A program made the position numbers and the translations under genes. From Bombardia bombarda (taxonomy: Eukaryota > Ascomycota > Sordariomycetes > Sordariales > Lasiosphaeriaceae): a stretch of DNA of 64,000 nucleotides. Each line of letters opens with the position of its first letter. The stretch's first letter is position 1. Where the stretch lies: contig JAULSR010000003.1 of the NCBI GenBank assembly GCA_030512295.1, forward strand, positions 1,178,001-1,242,000, given 5' to 3'. Below are positions 45,806-56,217 of the stretch, in pieces. The notes under the pieces are model-generated. The model made no database searches. It saw only the letters and a program-made list of their open reading frames with translations, and had not been told where the DNA came from.

Positions 45806-48753
45806 ATGATGCGCCGGAGTCGCACCCCGCCACCTCCGTCGCCCTTCCGGGCCCTGGCACACCACCATGTTCACCATGGCGCTGGCGCGCAGGCGGGACA
45901 GCAGCACGTCCAAGACTCCGTTTCGTCTGTCATTCGGTCATTCAACGTCGAGACGAACCCGACGCGGCCCATGCGCCCGTCGCCGCTCACGGCTTCCACC
46001 ATTCTGGACATGCCGCTTGACCTGGTCGATCGCATAAGATCGTTCCCCCTCTTCATGTCCGCCCCCGAGGATTTCCTTGTCGCCATTGGCGCCCATCTCC
46101 GACCGCAAATACACTCCGCCCACGACCACATCTTGACCGAAGGCGACGAGGCAAAAGCAATGTACTGGCTGGTTCGCGGCGTCGTGGCCGTCACCTCTAG
46201 AGATGGCGAGGCCGTTTACGCTGAGCTCAAGCCGGGCGCTTTCTTTGGAGAAATCGGTGTGCTCATGGACATACCGAGAACTGCGACAATTATCGCGCGG
46301 ACGAAATGTCTGTTGGTTGTGCTTAAGAGGGAGGACCTCCAGGCAGAGTTACCCAAGTACCCAGACATGGAAAAGGCAATTCGCCAAGAGGCACAGGAAA
46401 GATTGACCATTTTGAAGAAGAAGCGCCAGGAGAATGGCCAGACGAGCAAACTCCTCGACAGTGGCGGATCGAAGCTTGCACGTGAGGCGGCACCGGGCGA
46501 AGTGAGCACTGGGGAAGTTGGCGTTATTAAGGAGGGCGCCGTGGTCAATACAAAGAAACGCAAATCACCGAGCCCCGGTGTGATTGATGATCCCACCATC
46601 AGCGGGAGCGCCCTGGGAAGTGGTTATGTCAGTGTACGCAAAACCCTCAAAGAGCTACCCCTATTTTCGACGCTACCCCCCGATATCCTACATCTGTTAG
46701 GCCTGAGTGCCCAGCCCAAATCTTACTCGCCCTTCACCGACATCATCCGCCAGGGCAGCCCTGGTAATGACATCTTCTTCATTGTCCGCGGCGAAGCTGA
46801 AGTGATACATGAGATGCCCAATCCCTCCAGTCCCAAGCGGTTAACCAGGTCCTCCTATACACGGCCGAGATTAAAGCAAGGACAATACTTTGGAGAAGTC
46901 GCGAGCTTGGGATTGTCGGATGGGAGGACTGCCACAGTGCGGTCCATCACGGCTGTCGAGTGTCTTATGGTCGGCGGAAAGGCCCTTGATGAACTATGGA
47001 GGCGGTGCCCGCCCGAGATCAGGTCGCAGGTAGAGGAGACGGCGAGAAATCGCTTTCAAGCCTCTGATGAAGATGTCGAGATGGCCGATGCCGAGAGCCA
47101 TGCTCTGTCGGATGATGAAAAGTCTCCCTCGCCACCCAAGCAGACCTCTCTACACATACCACAAGTCACATTCACCACACCCTCCAAACCGGCGTCACCG
47201 ACTAAGGACGAGGCGGAAACTCGGCAGCCTGGCGATCCCGATCCTTTCCTCAGCGTAGACATGGAGAACCTGCGCAACCGTCGACGAAATTCGCTCGCTC
47301 CCCCAACACCCCAAACAGATTCATCACCCATTGTTGTTAATGGGACCAAGCCTCATGTGCAAACAAACGAAGGCAGTCCGCTCAAATTCATGGCCCCTAT
47401 TTCTGCGTCCACATCTACCCCTGACGATCACCCTACCCCATCAAAACGTGCCCGGACCTTACCCTGGAGATCGGCAACAGCAATTGATGATCTGGACAAA
47501 ACACCATTACCTGACCACATTCTGGTATCCGTTTTCACCCACCTGGACCTCCTCGAGATGATCCGTCTACGCCGGGTCTGCAGAAAGTGGCGGCGCTTGC
47601 TGTCCGAGAGCCCAAGGTTATGCACCCACGTCGACCTGGGCTCACTCAACCGCAAGGTGTCAGACTGGTCGCTGGCTAATATCCTGGCACCCTTCATCAG
47701 CGCACGACCCGTCGAGATCGACATCAGCAACTGCTTCCACATCACCGACGAGGGCTTCCAAGCGCTCTGGCGCATGTGCGGGCGAAACGTCAAAATTTGG
47801 AAGATGCGGAGTGTGTGGGATGTATCAGCTGGGCAGATCCTCGAGATGAGCGAGAACGCAAAGGGACTCGAGGAAGTCGACTGGAGCAATTGCCGCAAAG
47901 TCGGCGACAACCTGCTCGCCAGAGTCGTCGGCTGGGTCGTGCCCGAGCCGCCACCACAGCAGCAACGCGACAATGGCACCACCAAAGGCGTCGTCATTTC
48001 CACCTCTGTCAACCGCAGCCGGCGCGGTCAGCACCAGCAACGGTCCTCGGAAAAGCAGCAGCAGAATGGCGCGCCTGCAGGTGCGCCAGGGCCCCCACCG
48101 CCCGGCACTGTCATCGGCTGCCCCAAACTGAGCCGCCTCAACCTCTCGTACTGCAAGCACATCACGGACAGGTCCATGGCCCACCTCGCCGCGCACGCCT
48201 CAAACCGCATCCAATCCCTGTCGCTCACGCGGTGCACCTCCATCACGGACGCGGGCTTCCAGACATGGGCGCCCTACCGCTTCACCAAGCTGACGCATCT
48301 CTGCCTGGCCGACTGCACCTACCTCTCGGACAATAGCATCATCGCCCTCGTGAACGCAGCTAAAAGCCTCACCCACTTGGACCTGAGCTTCTGCTGTGCC
48401 CTATCCGACACCGCCACAGAAGTCGTGGCCCTCGGCCTGCCCAAGCTCCGCGAGCTGCGTCTCGCCTTCTGCGGCAGCGCAGTCAGCGACGCGAGCCTGG
48501 GCTGCATCGCACTGCACCTCAACGAGCTTCGCGGCCTCAGCGTGCGCGGCTGCGTGCGCGTCACAGGCAACGGCGTCGAGAACGTGCTCGAGGGCTGCGG
48601 CCGGCTCGAGTGGGTCGACGTCAGCCAGTGCAAGAACCTGGGCGGCTGGCTGCTCGGCGGCGGGGTGGCCAGATGGGGGTTTGATGAGCGCGGGGTGAGC
48701 GGGCGGGAGCAAGGGTGGATGATTTCTCCTGGAGGTGAGACGGGGAGGAAACC

Positions 48754-48785
<32 letters not shown>

Positions 48786-49000
48786 CACCGGGGGGCAGGA
48801 TGGGGCCTGGGAGCGTGGGGAATGGAGTTGGGGTTGGTGTGGGGCGTGGTCAGCAGCAGAGGGTTCATATGGGAGGCATCAGGGCGCTGGGGCCGGGGCC
48901 CGTCATGAGGCCTGTAGTTCCGCCTAGGGGGGTCAGTAACCATCGGACGAGGAAGCCGGTGCGGTTTGTTGTAGAGAAGGGGGCGGGCGGGTTGAGATGA
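45806..49000 (+). CDS. protein with two cyclic-nucleotide-binding domains, F-box and leucine-rich repeats
   Basis: Single exon, 1064 residues. Residues 80-195 form a first cyclic-nucleotide-binding fold (FPLFMSAPEDFLVAIGAHL, LKPGAFFGEIGVLMDIPRTA). A basic linker follows, then a second such fold at about 275-405 (LPLFSTLPPDILHLLGL, LKQGQYFGEVASLGLSDGRT). After a disordered Ser/Pro-rich linker comes an F-box near 567-610 (LPDHILVSVFTHLDLLEM, CRKWRRLLSESPRL). Cysteine-containing LRRs of the AMN1/Grr1 type follow at about 630-950 (LSRLNLSYCKHITDRSM, LTHLDLSFCCALSDTA, LRGLSVRGCVRVTGNG). The tail has poly-Gln and is Gly-rich. The F-box should join an SCF ubiquitin ligase through Skp1, with LRRs selecting substrates. 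The second domain keeps the GE of the phosphate-binding cassette but has LGLSDGRTA where PKA-type sites have an Arg-Ala pair. Nucleotide binding is therefore unproven. Confidence 0.93.
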
Positions 49001-50456
49001 TCCTGGGTTGTTTGTCTTTGCCGGTTGTCCTGTCTGGTATGGAAGAGACGTCGTATTCTTGTTTTTTTGGAGGAACATGATTGAAGGAGAGGACGAAGGA
49101 GATGGAGGTGTGGTGGAGGTTCTTTGTGTGTGTATGTGTGTTTGACGATCATTCACGACCGACACATGATCTTGTACTGCATGACATACATGATGACAAC
49201 CTGTATGACTTGATGTATTGTTAACGGCCGAAAAACATTTTGGGAGCGAACGGACAAAACTTTGGGTTAGGAGAGGAGAGTGGGGGGGGGGGGGAGGAGA
49301 TGAAGTGCGGACAATGACGGAAAGAGTAAGAAAGAAAGTTGGACTAGCATTACTGGAATCATTGGTACTTATCATTGGACATAACATTTTCATACGAACA
49401 TACATACATACATTGGTAGTTTCTGGATACAAGGCATACTGGCGGGCAATATAGACATGAGTTGGTTGGTGTTTGATTTGGGGTTTTGATGAGTGAGTGA
49501 GTGAGATGGTGAATGAGGTGGCCGGCAAGTGAGTGGATGGGAGTGTGAATGGTTCGTGAGGGGATGAGTAACATGGTGGCATATAAGCGAGATAGGTTCG
49601 AGATGATTAATATATCATCAAAAAGTGATTTTTACTTTGCAAGTTTAGGTGGAATACAATCATCGCCTTCGGTCCATCAGATCACCGTTATGAATCAAAA
49701 AAGTGTCTAGAGCTGCAGGCTCACGCCACACGTAGTCTTGTTCTTATCGACAAACTATGGGGCCGGAACCTCATGATACTTTTGCAGTTTATAATACCCT
49801 TAATTCCCACTTCAAAATGGGGACACCTGACAAACTCACTCACATCATATATGGCAGTGATATCTGACTGGGTTTAAGTGAGCCCGCGTTAACGCGGGCG
49901 AGGTTATTGTGAACACTAATAGACAGGGTATATGGAGTCCTCTGTCACTATACATAAGACACAGAAGCCTTAGAACTAGACAGAAACTAAATCCAACCGC
50001 CTCGTAGGAAGTGAAAAAAGCAGTGAATGTTAGGACAGCTGGATAATGATGAAAAAGCAGTGAAGCATAAACCATTTCCATTTATGGCACCCCCCTTACG
50101 GACAGAAATGTCTATTTTAAGCAATGTTCTATTTTTAGCACTAAACAGACAGCAGCACTGCAATTTTAGCTTCTACAGAGCCCCTGAGGTCCTTTCACAA
50201 TACCTAGTGATATATTTTGGTATGAGTGCACTTGTACGCCCTGTCGCCCGCCGTTATTACACATTAGAATAATTATGGAATGGGTAGTAATAACTGCTCA
50301 GAGTGACATGTATGTTGGGTAAAAACTTCTGTCACAAAAATGTGGTTGTGATAAGAATGCAATGGTGAAAACTGGGATGGATGTATGTATGGATGATGGT
50401 ATATGGATGACGAAAGAATACTACCGATAGTTGAAGACAAAAACGACAAAAAGAAG
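49001..50456. other. intergenic interval between CNB/F-box gene and tRNA gene
   Basis: 3' region with a G13 run near 49282-49294, AT-rich sequence from 49600, and an 18-base perfect palindrome at 49882-49899. No coding frame supported. Confidence 0.55.
49882..49899. repeat. 18-base perfect palindrome
   Basis: GCCCGCGTTAACGCGGGC equals its own reverse complement and sits in AT-rich surroundings. It would form a GC-clamped cruciform stem or bind a symmetric protein dimer. Confidence 0.85.
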
Positions 50457-50598
50457 CACCCAACGTGGGATTCGAACCCACAGCCTCAAGATGGCCTGAA
50501 CCTCAAGATTGACTTTCAGGCCATCTTGGTCCCCACAGCTTTTGGCTGCGGGAGAGAAACTGTAGAAGTCTTGCGCGCTACCATTGCGCCAGCCGGGC
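50457..50598 (-). tRNA. tRNA-Arg (anticodon TCT) with 70-base intron
   Basis: Read on the minus strand from 50598: acceptor GCCCGGC pairs with GTTGGGT at the 3' end using three G-U pairs. The D arm is GCGC-AATGGTA-GCGC. The anticodon stem CAAGA pairs with TCTTG, and the loop CTTCTA(A) places TCT at positions 34-36. The variable loop is AGGCT. The T arm is GTGGG-TTCGAAT-CCCAC. The halves match eukaryotic tRNA-Arg(UCU). The intron at 50562-50493 begins right after position 37, the standard place. It is longer than most nuclear tRNA introns. It contains CAAGATGGCCTGAA, whose exact reverse complement TTCAGGCCATCTTG runs across the 3' splice point into the anticodon stem. Internal promoter A and B boxes are intact. 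Confidence 0.9.
50493..50562 (-). other. tRNA intron
   Basis: 70 bases between positions 37 and 38 of the tRNA-Arg; carries one arm of the 14-base inverted repeat plus a partial copy of the exon sequence TCTTGAGG. Confidence 0.8.
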
Positions 50599-51525
50599 AT
50601 CCCCTGTAAAATGCTGTGCTTTTCTAGGATGTCCAAGCTCCCGGTATTTTCATCTATAAGGTCCTTTCACTTTGTGCAGGGCAAACAAGGTTTCGGCTGT
50701 TGTAAAAGCCATTTCTTAGCCTGGTTTTGCTGTGGAATCTGTGGAATCTGTGGAATCTGTGGGGAGTGTGGGATTTTGCACACGGGCTTGGCAGGGGAGG
50801 CTTGTTTGGCTCTCGTGCCGATTGAAGCCGGTGCTGGGAGGGTTAGGGTTCACTAATCATCTTGGCCAGTGAGGCAAGTCTTGGAAAGGAAGGACTAACC
50901 GTACCGTATCACCAGCTCAAGAAACACGATTGACGTTGAATATCATGTTGATAAGTTACTCACACAGACAAAAATGACCACACTCGTGTCTAGCTGACTG
51001 CCCGGAGGCACTTACGCACCCACATGCAGGTCACAACTTCAGACTCGTCGCTACATTGAACTGCAAAGAGGTGTGTGGCTGAAATATACCTCAATGTAGT
51101 ACAGACAAATATTGAAGTGGGTCGAGGAGGTTCACATGGTGATACATCCGCTCTAGATTCAATTCCATGCTCGCGGGGTTACCTAGGTAGCTCGTGCAAC
51201 TTCTGCACACCGAGGTGGATCAGTTGAGTACTAGTCTAGACTGGACCTAAGGTACCTATGCACCTTCCTTACCTGCTCCCGCGATCAGTCATGACAGCAG
51301 GGCGTTCCTTCCACCCACATGCCACGTCCTTTCTTTACTTTTGCGTCGCTACACCGTACTCAACACCACCAACACATATGTCAACTACGTCTAATACTCA
51401 ACATCCTTACGTCGCAGGTCTACCATCATTCATATCAAGGGAAATAGGCAGTGTTCATCCAGTAAGTGATTCATATCCTTGATCATCCCCAAGCTCATGT
51501 CCAAATTTGTCCTGACCCTACAGTC
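50599..51525. other. intergenic interval upstream of phosphatase gene
   Basis: Holds the tRNA 5' flank, three GTGGAATCT tandem units near 50731-50760, a TACCTAGGTA palindrome at 51180-51189 and the leader of the phosphatase gene. A short frame starting at the ATG at 51379 could be a small first exon. Confidence 0.55.
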
Positions 51526-52134
51526 ATGGTGGCTCCGAAATCTTTCCGGGACAACCCACCAATCACCAAGATCGATGACGGCCTGTATCTCGGTGGTAGC
51601 GTAGCTTCCAAAACAGCTCAGATCCTTCAAGACAACAATATCAAAGCCGTGGTCTCGGTCACAAATATGGTATGGGCCCAGTGGCGGCAGTCCTGGTACA
51701 AGGAGATCATTCCGGAAAGTCACCGCCTCTTCGTTCCCTGCCGCGATAGCATGACGCACGACATGCTCCCCGACCTTGCTCGCATCTGCGACTTCATAGC
51801 CAGACACCGGAGTACCGGGTCCAATGTCCTTGTTCACTGCCATATGGGTGTGTCTCGGTCTGCCATGGTTGTGCTTGCCTATCTCATGCGCACCGATAGA
51901 TGGCCCTTGAACCTCGTCATGGACTGGGTCGAAGACGAGCGGCGGATTGGACCAAATCAAAACTTCGAGGAGCAGTTGAAGGTCTGGGGGCGAGTCAATT
52001 ACAAGATTTGGGCGGATTCAGAAGAAAAGGTTCCCAAGCCGGAATACGCAGCTTTCCTAGAAACTCGGGCTAAGAGACTGCGGGAAAGCGGCCAGACTGG
52101 GGATGAGCCAGTCCCTATACATTTTCTCACCTAA
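51526..52134 (+). CDS. dual-specificity protein phosphatase
   Basis: 202 residues from the ATG at 51526. The fold runs from ITKIDDGLYLGGSVASKTA and IKAVVSVTNM through the general-acid loop VPCRDSMTHDML to the P-loop VLVHCHMGVSRSAMVVLAYL, which has the HCxxGxSRS catalytic motif (Cys about residue 105). The C-terminal part has RIGPNQNFEEQLKVWG, as in DSPs that act on MAP kinases or smaller targets. No kinase-interaction domain is present, so it is an atypical small DSP. The start is the first ATG after a CCCTACAG acceptor-like sequence. An upstream exon from 51379 could add about 13 residues if a weak GTCTAC donor is used, so the true N-terminus is uncertain. Confidence 0.9.
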   Translation: MVAPKSFRDNPPITKIDDGLYLGGSVASKTAQILQDNNIKAVVSVTNMVWAQWRQSWYKEIIPESHRLFVPCRDSMTHDMLPDLARICDFIARHRSTGSNVLVHCHMGVSRSAMVVLAYLMRTDRWPLNLVMDWVEDERRIGPNQNFEEQLKVWGRVNYKIWADSEEKVPKPEYAAFLETRAKRLRESGQTGDEPVPIHFLT

Positions 52135-52422
52135 GAACTTCAAATAAGAGAGAGGACGGCTATACGCTCCCGACGAGCCCGGGATCCCTGAACTCCATGT
52201 GGGGACATACCGAACGGGGAACGGGTGGATGGATGGCTGGCCAATCAATGCTGGCATGCAGCAAGCAGGCAGGACAGGGAAGTGATTGTGAATCATAGGA
52301 CACATTTCAAAATATGTAGTCACAAAACATGAAAGCTGCAGGCGTATCCAACTCCCGTCCGTATCCTCAAGTTTCTTCTACATAAACAGAACTTCAGCAT
52401 CCATTGTCCTCCAAAGGCAACA
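52135..52422. other. short tandem intergenic interval
   Basis: 288 bases between two plus-strand genes; nothing recognised. Confidence 0.6.
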
Positions 52423-53017
52423 ATGGCATCGCAAGAACCCGTTGTTCGAGTTGGCGTCGCCGCCATCATCAAGAATGTGCAAGGAAAGATGGTGATGGGA
52501 GTCAGAAAGGGGTTTGGTGCGGGTGAGTACACCATAAGAATGAATCGTGCCCAGGTAAATATGGACAATTTGGACACCGAAGCTGACCCTATGGATTGAT
52601 GTTTAGGAAAGTGGCAATTTCCAGGCGGCCACCTCGAGATGGGCGAGAGCTACTTTGCGGGTGCCGAGCGCGAGACTCTCGAGGAGACGGGTCTGCATGT
52701 CCGCGCCGAGAAGATGATCGCTGTCACCAATGATTTGTTTAGCGAGAGCAAGCACTACATCACCATCTTTGTGGCTTGTCGCCGTGTGGATGAGAAGCAA
52801 GAACCTGAGGTATTCATTTTCTGTAGCACCCCATGCAGCAGTTCCAAGAAAGCTAACATTCTATCAGACAACAGAACCAGAAAAGTGCGAAGGCTGGGTC
52901 TGGAAGGACTGGTCTGATGTCAAGGAAATGCTCAATGGCGAGGATGGAGAGAACAAGTTCTTCTTGCCGATCAACAACCTGCTGAATGAGCATCCCAACA
53001 TTGAGGAGATTGCATAA
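52423..53017 (+). CDS. Nudix hydrolase, NUDT15/MutT-like (three exons)
   Basis: Exons 52423-52522, 52607-52809 and 52868-53017 give 150 residues. The Nudix box is complete: GGHLEMGESYFAGAERETLE followed by ETG (GX5EX7REUXEEXGU). KWQFPGG before it and CEGWVWKDW after it are as in NUDT15-type nucleoside-triphosphate diphosphatases, which cleave oxidised or otherwise abnormal dNTPs. The length is typical of this group. Intron 1 interrupts the Gly of the conserved GKW. All splice sites are GT-AG and keep frame. Substrate preference is inferred from the subfamily only. It lies tail to tail with the secreted DUF8021-like gene. Confidence 0.93.
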
Positions 53018-53120
53018 GGGGCATAGGTGCCTCTTTACATGTAATCAGGCGCTTCACCATGCATACTTCTCGGTATTAATGAAGAGATCTCTTAATGAAC
53101 CCCTTTTCCTCTCATACCCT

Positions 53121-54035
53121 TCAGACTCCTAGACCCCGTCGACACCCCCTCTCCCCCCCCCCCCCAACATTCCCACTCCCCGGCACCGGCCCCGTCATCC
53201 CACACCTCGTTGTAAAGCAATGCGAAACCGTATGTATATACCTGACCTTCCCCCCCTGCACCCTAAACAAGTGACTATCCGGCGCCGGCCTCGTCGGCAC
53301 ATTCCTATCCAACCCCGGGAACCCAATGAAGATGTCAACAACCCCCATCTCCTCATCGACAATATACCTCCTATTCGTCACCACAATATTGCTCGGAAAC
53401 CCGCCCAGGTTGCACGTATTCTCCTCCAGCCGCCCGAGACCCGTGTACGCGCCGCCCTCGAGCCGCGCGCACGGCGTGCCCAGCGGGATTTCCACCCTTG
53501 TATCGTTCCACCTGTCAAAATACGCATCCCCCGCCGCCTTGATCGTGTCCCTCGAGTCGCGCTGCCCCTCGGGGATCGGCGCCCAGCTCTCCAGCGAGTT
53601 CCAGTACAGATAGCCGGTGGCGTTGAACGCCCAGTCGCCCGTGGTCGCGACGGTTGACTCGACCGTTTTGATCCTGGCGGCGTCGAGCGCCGGGTCGAAG
53701 AGCATGCGCGTGTGGACGACGTATGGCTTGGCCGTGTCGGTGACGATCAGCTCGGTGAGCGCGGCGCAGGCGGTGGTGTCGTGGAAGCTGCGGTTGTGGT
53801 CGAGCTTCATGGGGTTGGCGAGCACGCCCCTGGCGACGGGCACGGGCTCGTCGTTCTCGATGTAGCTGGCGTTGGGGGAGAGCGCGGTCCAGAGGGCGGG
53901 GTTGCCTGCGCTGGCGGCGGCGACGTATTGGGCTGTGGCGGCTTTGAGGGCGGCGCGGGTGCATTCGGCGGAGGTGAGGGTGGTGAGGGTGGCGAGGGGG
54001 AGGATGGTTAGGAGGATGGCGTTGAGACTGGGCAT
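53121..54035 (-). CDS. secreted DUF8021-like protein
   Basis: Single exon, 304 residues. The signal peptide is MPSLNAILLTILPLATLTTLTSA, followed by ECTRAALKAATAQYVAAASAG. A SnoaL-like fold is suggested by NASYIENDEPVPVARGVLAN, VDIFIGFPGLDRN and SHLFRVQGGKVRYIHTVSHC. The CARLEGG and NTCNLGGFPSN segments and a final C-x4-C pair (SHCFTTRC) are familiar from a widespread fungal secreted family of unknown role. N-linked sequons occur at NAS, NRS, NAT and NDT. The last 20 residues are Gly-rich and look less conserved, encoded next to a C13 run, so the true end could differ. Function unknown. Confidence 0.82.
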   Translation of the reverse strand: MPSLNAILLTILPLATLTTLTSAECTRAALKAATAQYVAAASAGNPALWTALSPNASYIENDEPVPVARGVLANPMKLDHNRSFHDTTACAALTELIVTDTAKPYVVHTRMLFDPALDAARIKTVESTVATTGDWAFNATGYLYWNSLESWAPIPEGQRDSRDTIKAAGDAYFDRWNDTRVEIPLGTPCARLEGGAYTGLGRLEENTCNLGGFPSNIVVTNRRYIVDEEMGVVDIFIGFPGLDRNVPTRPAPDSHLFRVQGGKVRYIHTVSHCFTTRCGMTGPVPGSGNVGGGGERGCRRGLGV

Positions 54036-54527
54036 GGTGGAGGGTTTGACTCTGGGCAGAGTCGGTGTGTATTTCGCCGTTAATGTTGGAGTTTTTGGTT
54101 TTACAAACGAGACAGCTTAGGAGTGTCCAAAGATTGGATCCTGGGCACGAACTCTTTATATACCCTCAATATAATGAGGGATATGATAATTGCCGTGGGG
54201 ATATGCTGTGAGTTGCGGATTAGCCCTGGATGCAAACAATTTGGAGACACGTTCCCCGCCATCTACCATGAAGGTGTACATGTATAAGACCCAGGTGGCA
54301 ATAGTATAAATGCAGGCCGAGGGATTCATCCCGTGGCAGATCTGCGCAATGTCAGCCTACGTCGACAATCTAGGAGATCCAGGCTAAATAACCAACTGCC
54401 GGGAGCCTCCTTAATTAAATCCAAATCCATTCCGTTCGAATCTTCCTACCACATGTCATGGAACCCATAATGCCATTTCCACGGCGCCCAACTCCAACAT
54501 CAACCCCATCTCCAGAATCAACAACAA
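54036..54527. other. short interval, promoter of the secreted protein gene
   Basis: 492 bases; TATATA-like sequence near 54156. No other feature. Confidence 0.55.
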
Positions 54528-56217
54528 TTACAACTTCGCCTCCTTATTATCCTGCTCCTCCCTCTTTGCCGCCTCTCTCTCCTCCCTCATCACCTCATCC
54601 CGCCATCTTACCTCAACCTCCCTCGGTCCCTCCAAGAACCTAACCAGCACAACCCGGTCCCAGTCCCCGCCCCTAGTCGTCCCTTTCAGCTCCGGCCCCG
54701 GCTTGTCCAACCCCAATACCAGCCTGCTATCGCTGCGACGCTTGAACAACACCATCGGGCTCACAGCTTTATCCGCCCACGGAATAAGCGCCGTGGGATG
54801 AAGTTTCTTTGCCCCAGTACCACCACCTGATTCCGTAGTCGGTGTCTTCTTTAAGAACTTGACCAACGCGTCGCGCTGCGCCTGGTAGTGAGCATGCAGT
54901 GCTGCTGAATCCGATGGCGGCGCGCCCTGCATGAGGCCAGAGACCAGGTGCAGCAGAAAGACCTGCGGGGGGAAGAGGATGATCTCTCCCGCGCGGGCTT
55001 TGGCGAGCCACGCGGAGGGCTCGTCGAACGTGGCGGCTGTGTGCTCGAGGCCGCCGTCGTGGGTCGGCGTGGGGATGATGGTCGTTGTCGTTTCTTGCTT
55101 CAGGCTGCCTGCAGGCTTTGAAGACGCAGCGGGTGACAGAGGGAGCATGTAGACGTACATTTGCGTCGAGAAGCGTCGTGGGTTGGTGGCGGGCGTTATC
55201 CAGCGTGTGAAGGGCATGAGGCCGTCTTTGGTTTGGATCGTGTGTTGATTAGTATTGACTGCTCGGTAGGATCGATATCTAAGAGTGTGGATACAAAAAG
55301 AGACATACCGAGATCTGGCACGCCTCCCACTCCCCTCAGCCAATCTACAAACCTCACTTTATTCTCATGGACGAGTTTCCTGCCTACCTCTCGAACCTCA
55401 TTCGGAAGGTCCAGCAACTGCCCGCTGTTTCCCTCTCCAGCCTTCTTAGCTAGCAGAATTCCACTCTCTTCAAAGGTCTCGCGCACCGCGGCTAGTCTGT
55501 ATACCTCGCTGTCCTCATGCAGGGCCGGGTCTTCTGGCGCTGGAGTTTCATTTTCATGAAATGAGGACAAGTTGCCACCGGGGAAGACATGGGCGGATGC
55601 GAATGACCTGGAGGTTTGCACGCGGCGGAGGAGCAGAACCTGGTTGGTATGCGATAGGACAAGTATGCTAGTAGATGTTGTCAGCGTTGAAGCTACCTAT
55701 GCTTACTTGGTACCTTATACGGTTGGATATGACTACTAAAACAGTGTCATAAAACCAAGACAAGCCCTCGACTGAACTTAAGATGAAATTATGAAATCTA
55801 AAGCCAATACCTTGAGCTGGGTCTCAGCTTAGCTGGTGGCGGTTTAGGCTTCTTTTTACCGGCCCCATCGTCACTGGTTTTAACTGTTGATTGAGAGGTA
55901 GACGGTGATGAAGAATGATTCTGCCTGCTCGACATTGCGAATGACCGTAAAGCTGGTATTGGGATTGGCGCACGCCCTGAACTACTTGTATTCTTGTGAA
56001 TCGAAGTTGTGAACCCGTGTCCTGTACCAGCTACTCTTCTGCTGAACAATCGCGCTTGGGAGCAATGCCCACAACAAAACAGATTGACTGGACCTGGCTG
56101 ACGTGTGACGCGTACAAGGCAAAGTAGTGATTGTTGGTGTAACAATGATTCGATTGAAGGCGAAAGCGCTGTCAACAATGCACTCCTCGTAGTGGAAGAG
56201 TTTTTGAGAGCTTTCAT
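54528..56217 (-). CDS. Nudix hydrolase, NUDT19/RP2p-like, with N-terminal extension (three exons)
   Basis: Exons 56217-55811, 55667-55309 and 55225-54528 give 487 residues. The core starts at SILVLSHTNQVLLLRRVQTS and SFASAHVFPGGNL. The Nudix helix is split by an insertion, as in NUDT19: GGNLSS, then about 20 residues, then RLAAVRETFEESGILLAKK. FTRWITPATNPRRFSTQMYV and the later EIILFPPQVFLLHLVSGL also match that group, whose animal members act on acyl-CoA in peroxisomes. The 130-residue N-terminus is Ser/Arg-rich and could be a mitochondrial presequence; an internal Met at MSSRQNHSS would give a shorter form. Both introns keep frame. The C-terminus (EEQDNKEAKL) resembles a weak peroxisomal PTS1 (AKL), which fits CoA hydrolysis in peroxisomes. 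Confidence 0.88.

Noticed and set aside
48401..49582. 393-codon minus-strand frame over the 3' end of the CNB/F-box gene
   Set aside because: Antisense shadow of a conserved LRR-coding sequence; Pro/His/Thr-rich with no motif.
51379..51482. Upstream first exon for the phosphatase using the strong GTAAGT donor at 51463
   Set aside because: Joining it to the acceptor before 51526 puts the phosphatase out of frame; only a weak GTCTAC donor would fit, so the start was left at 51526.
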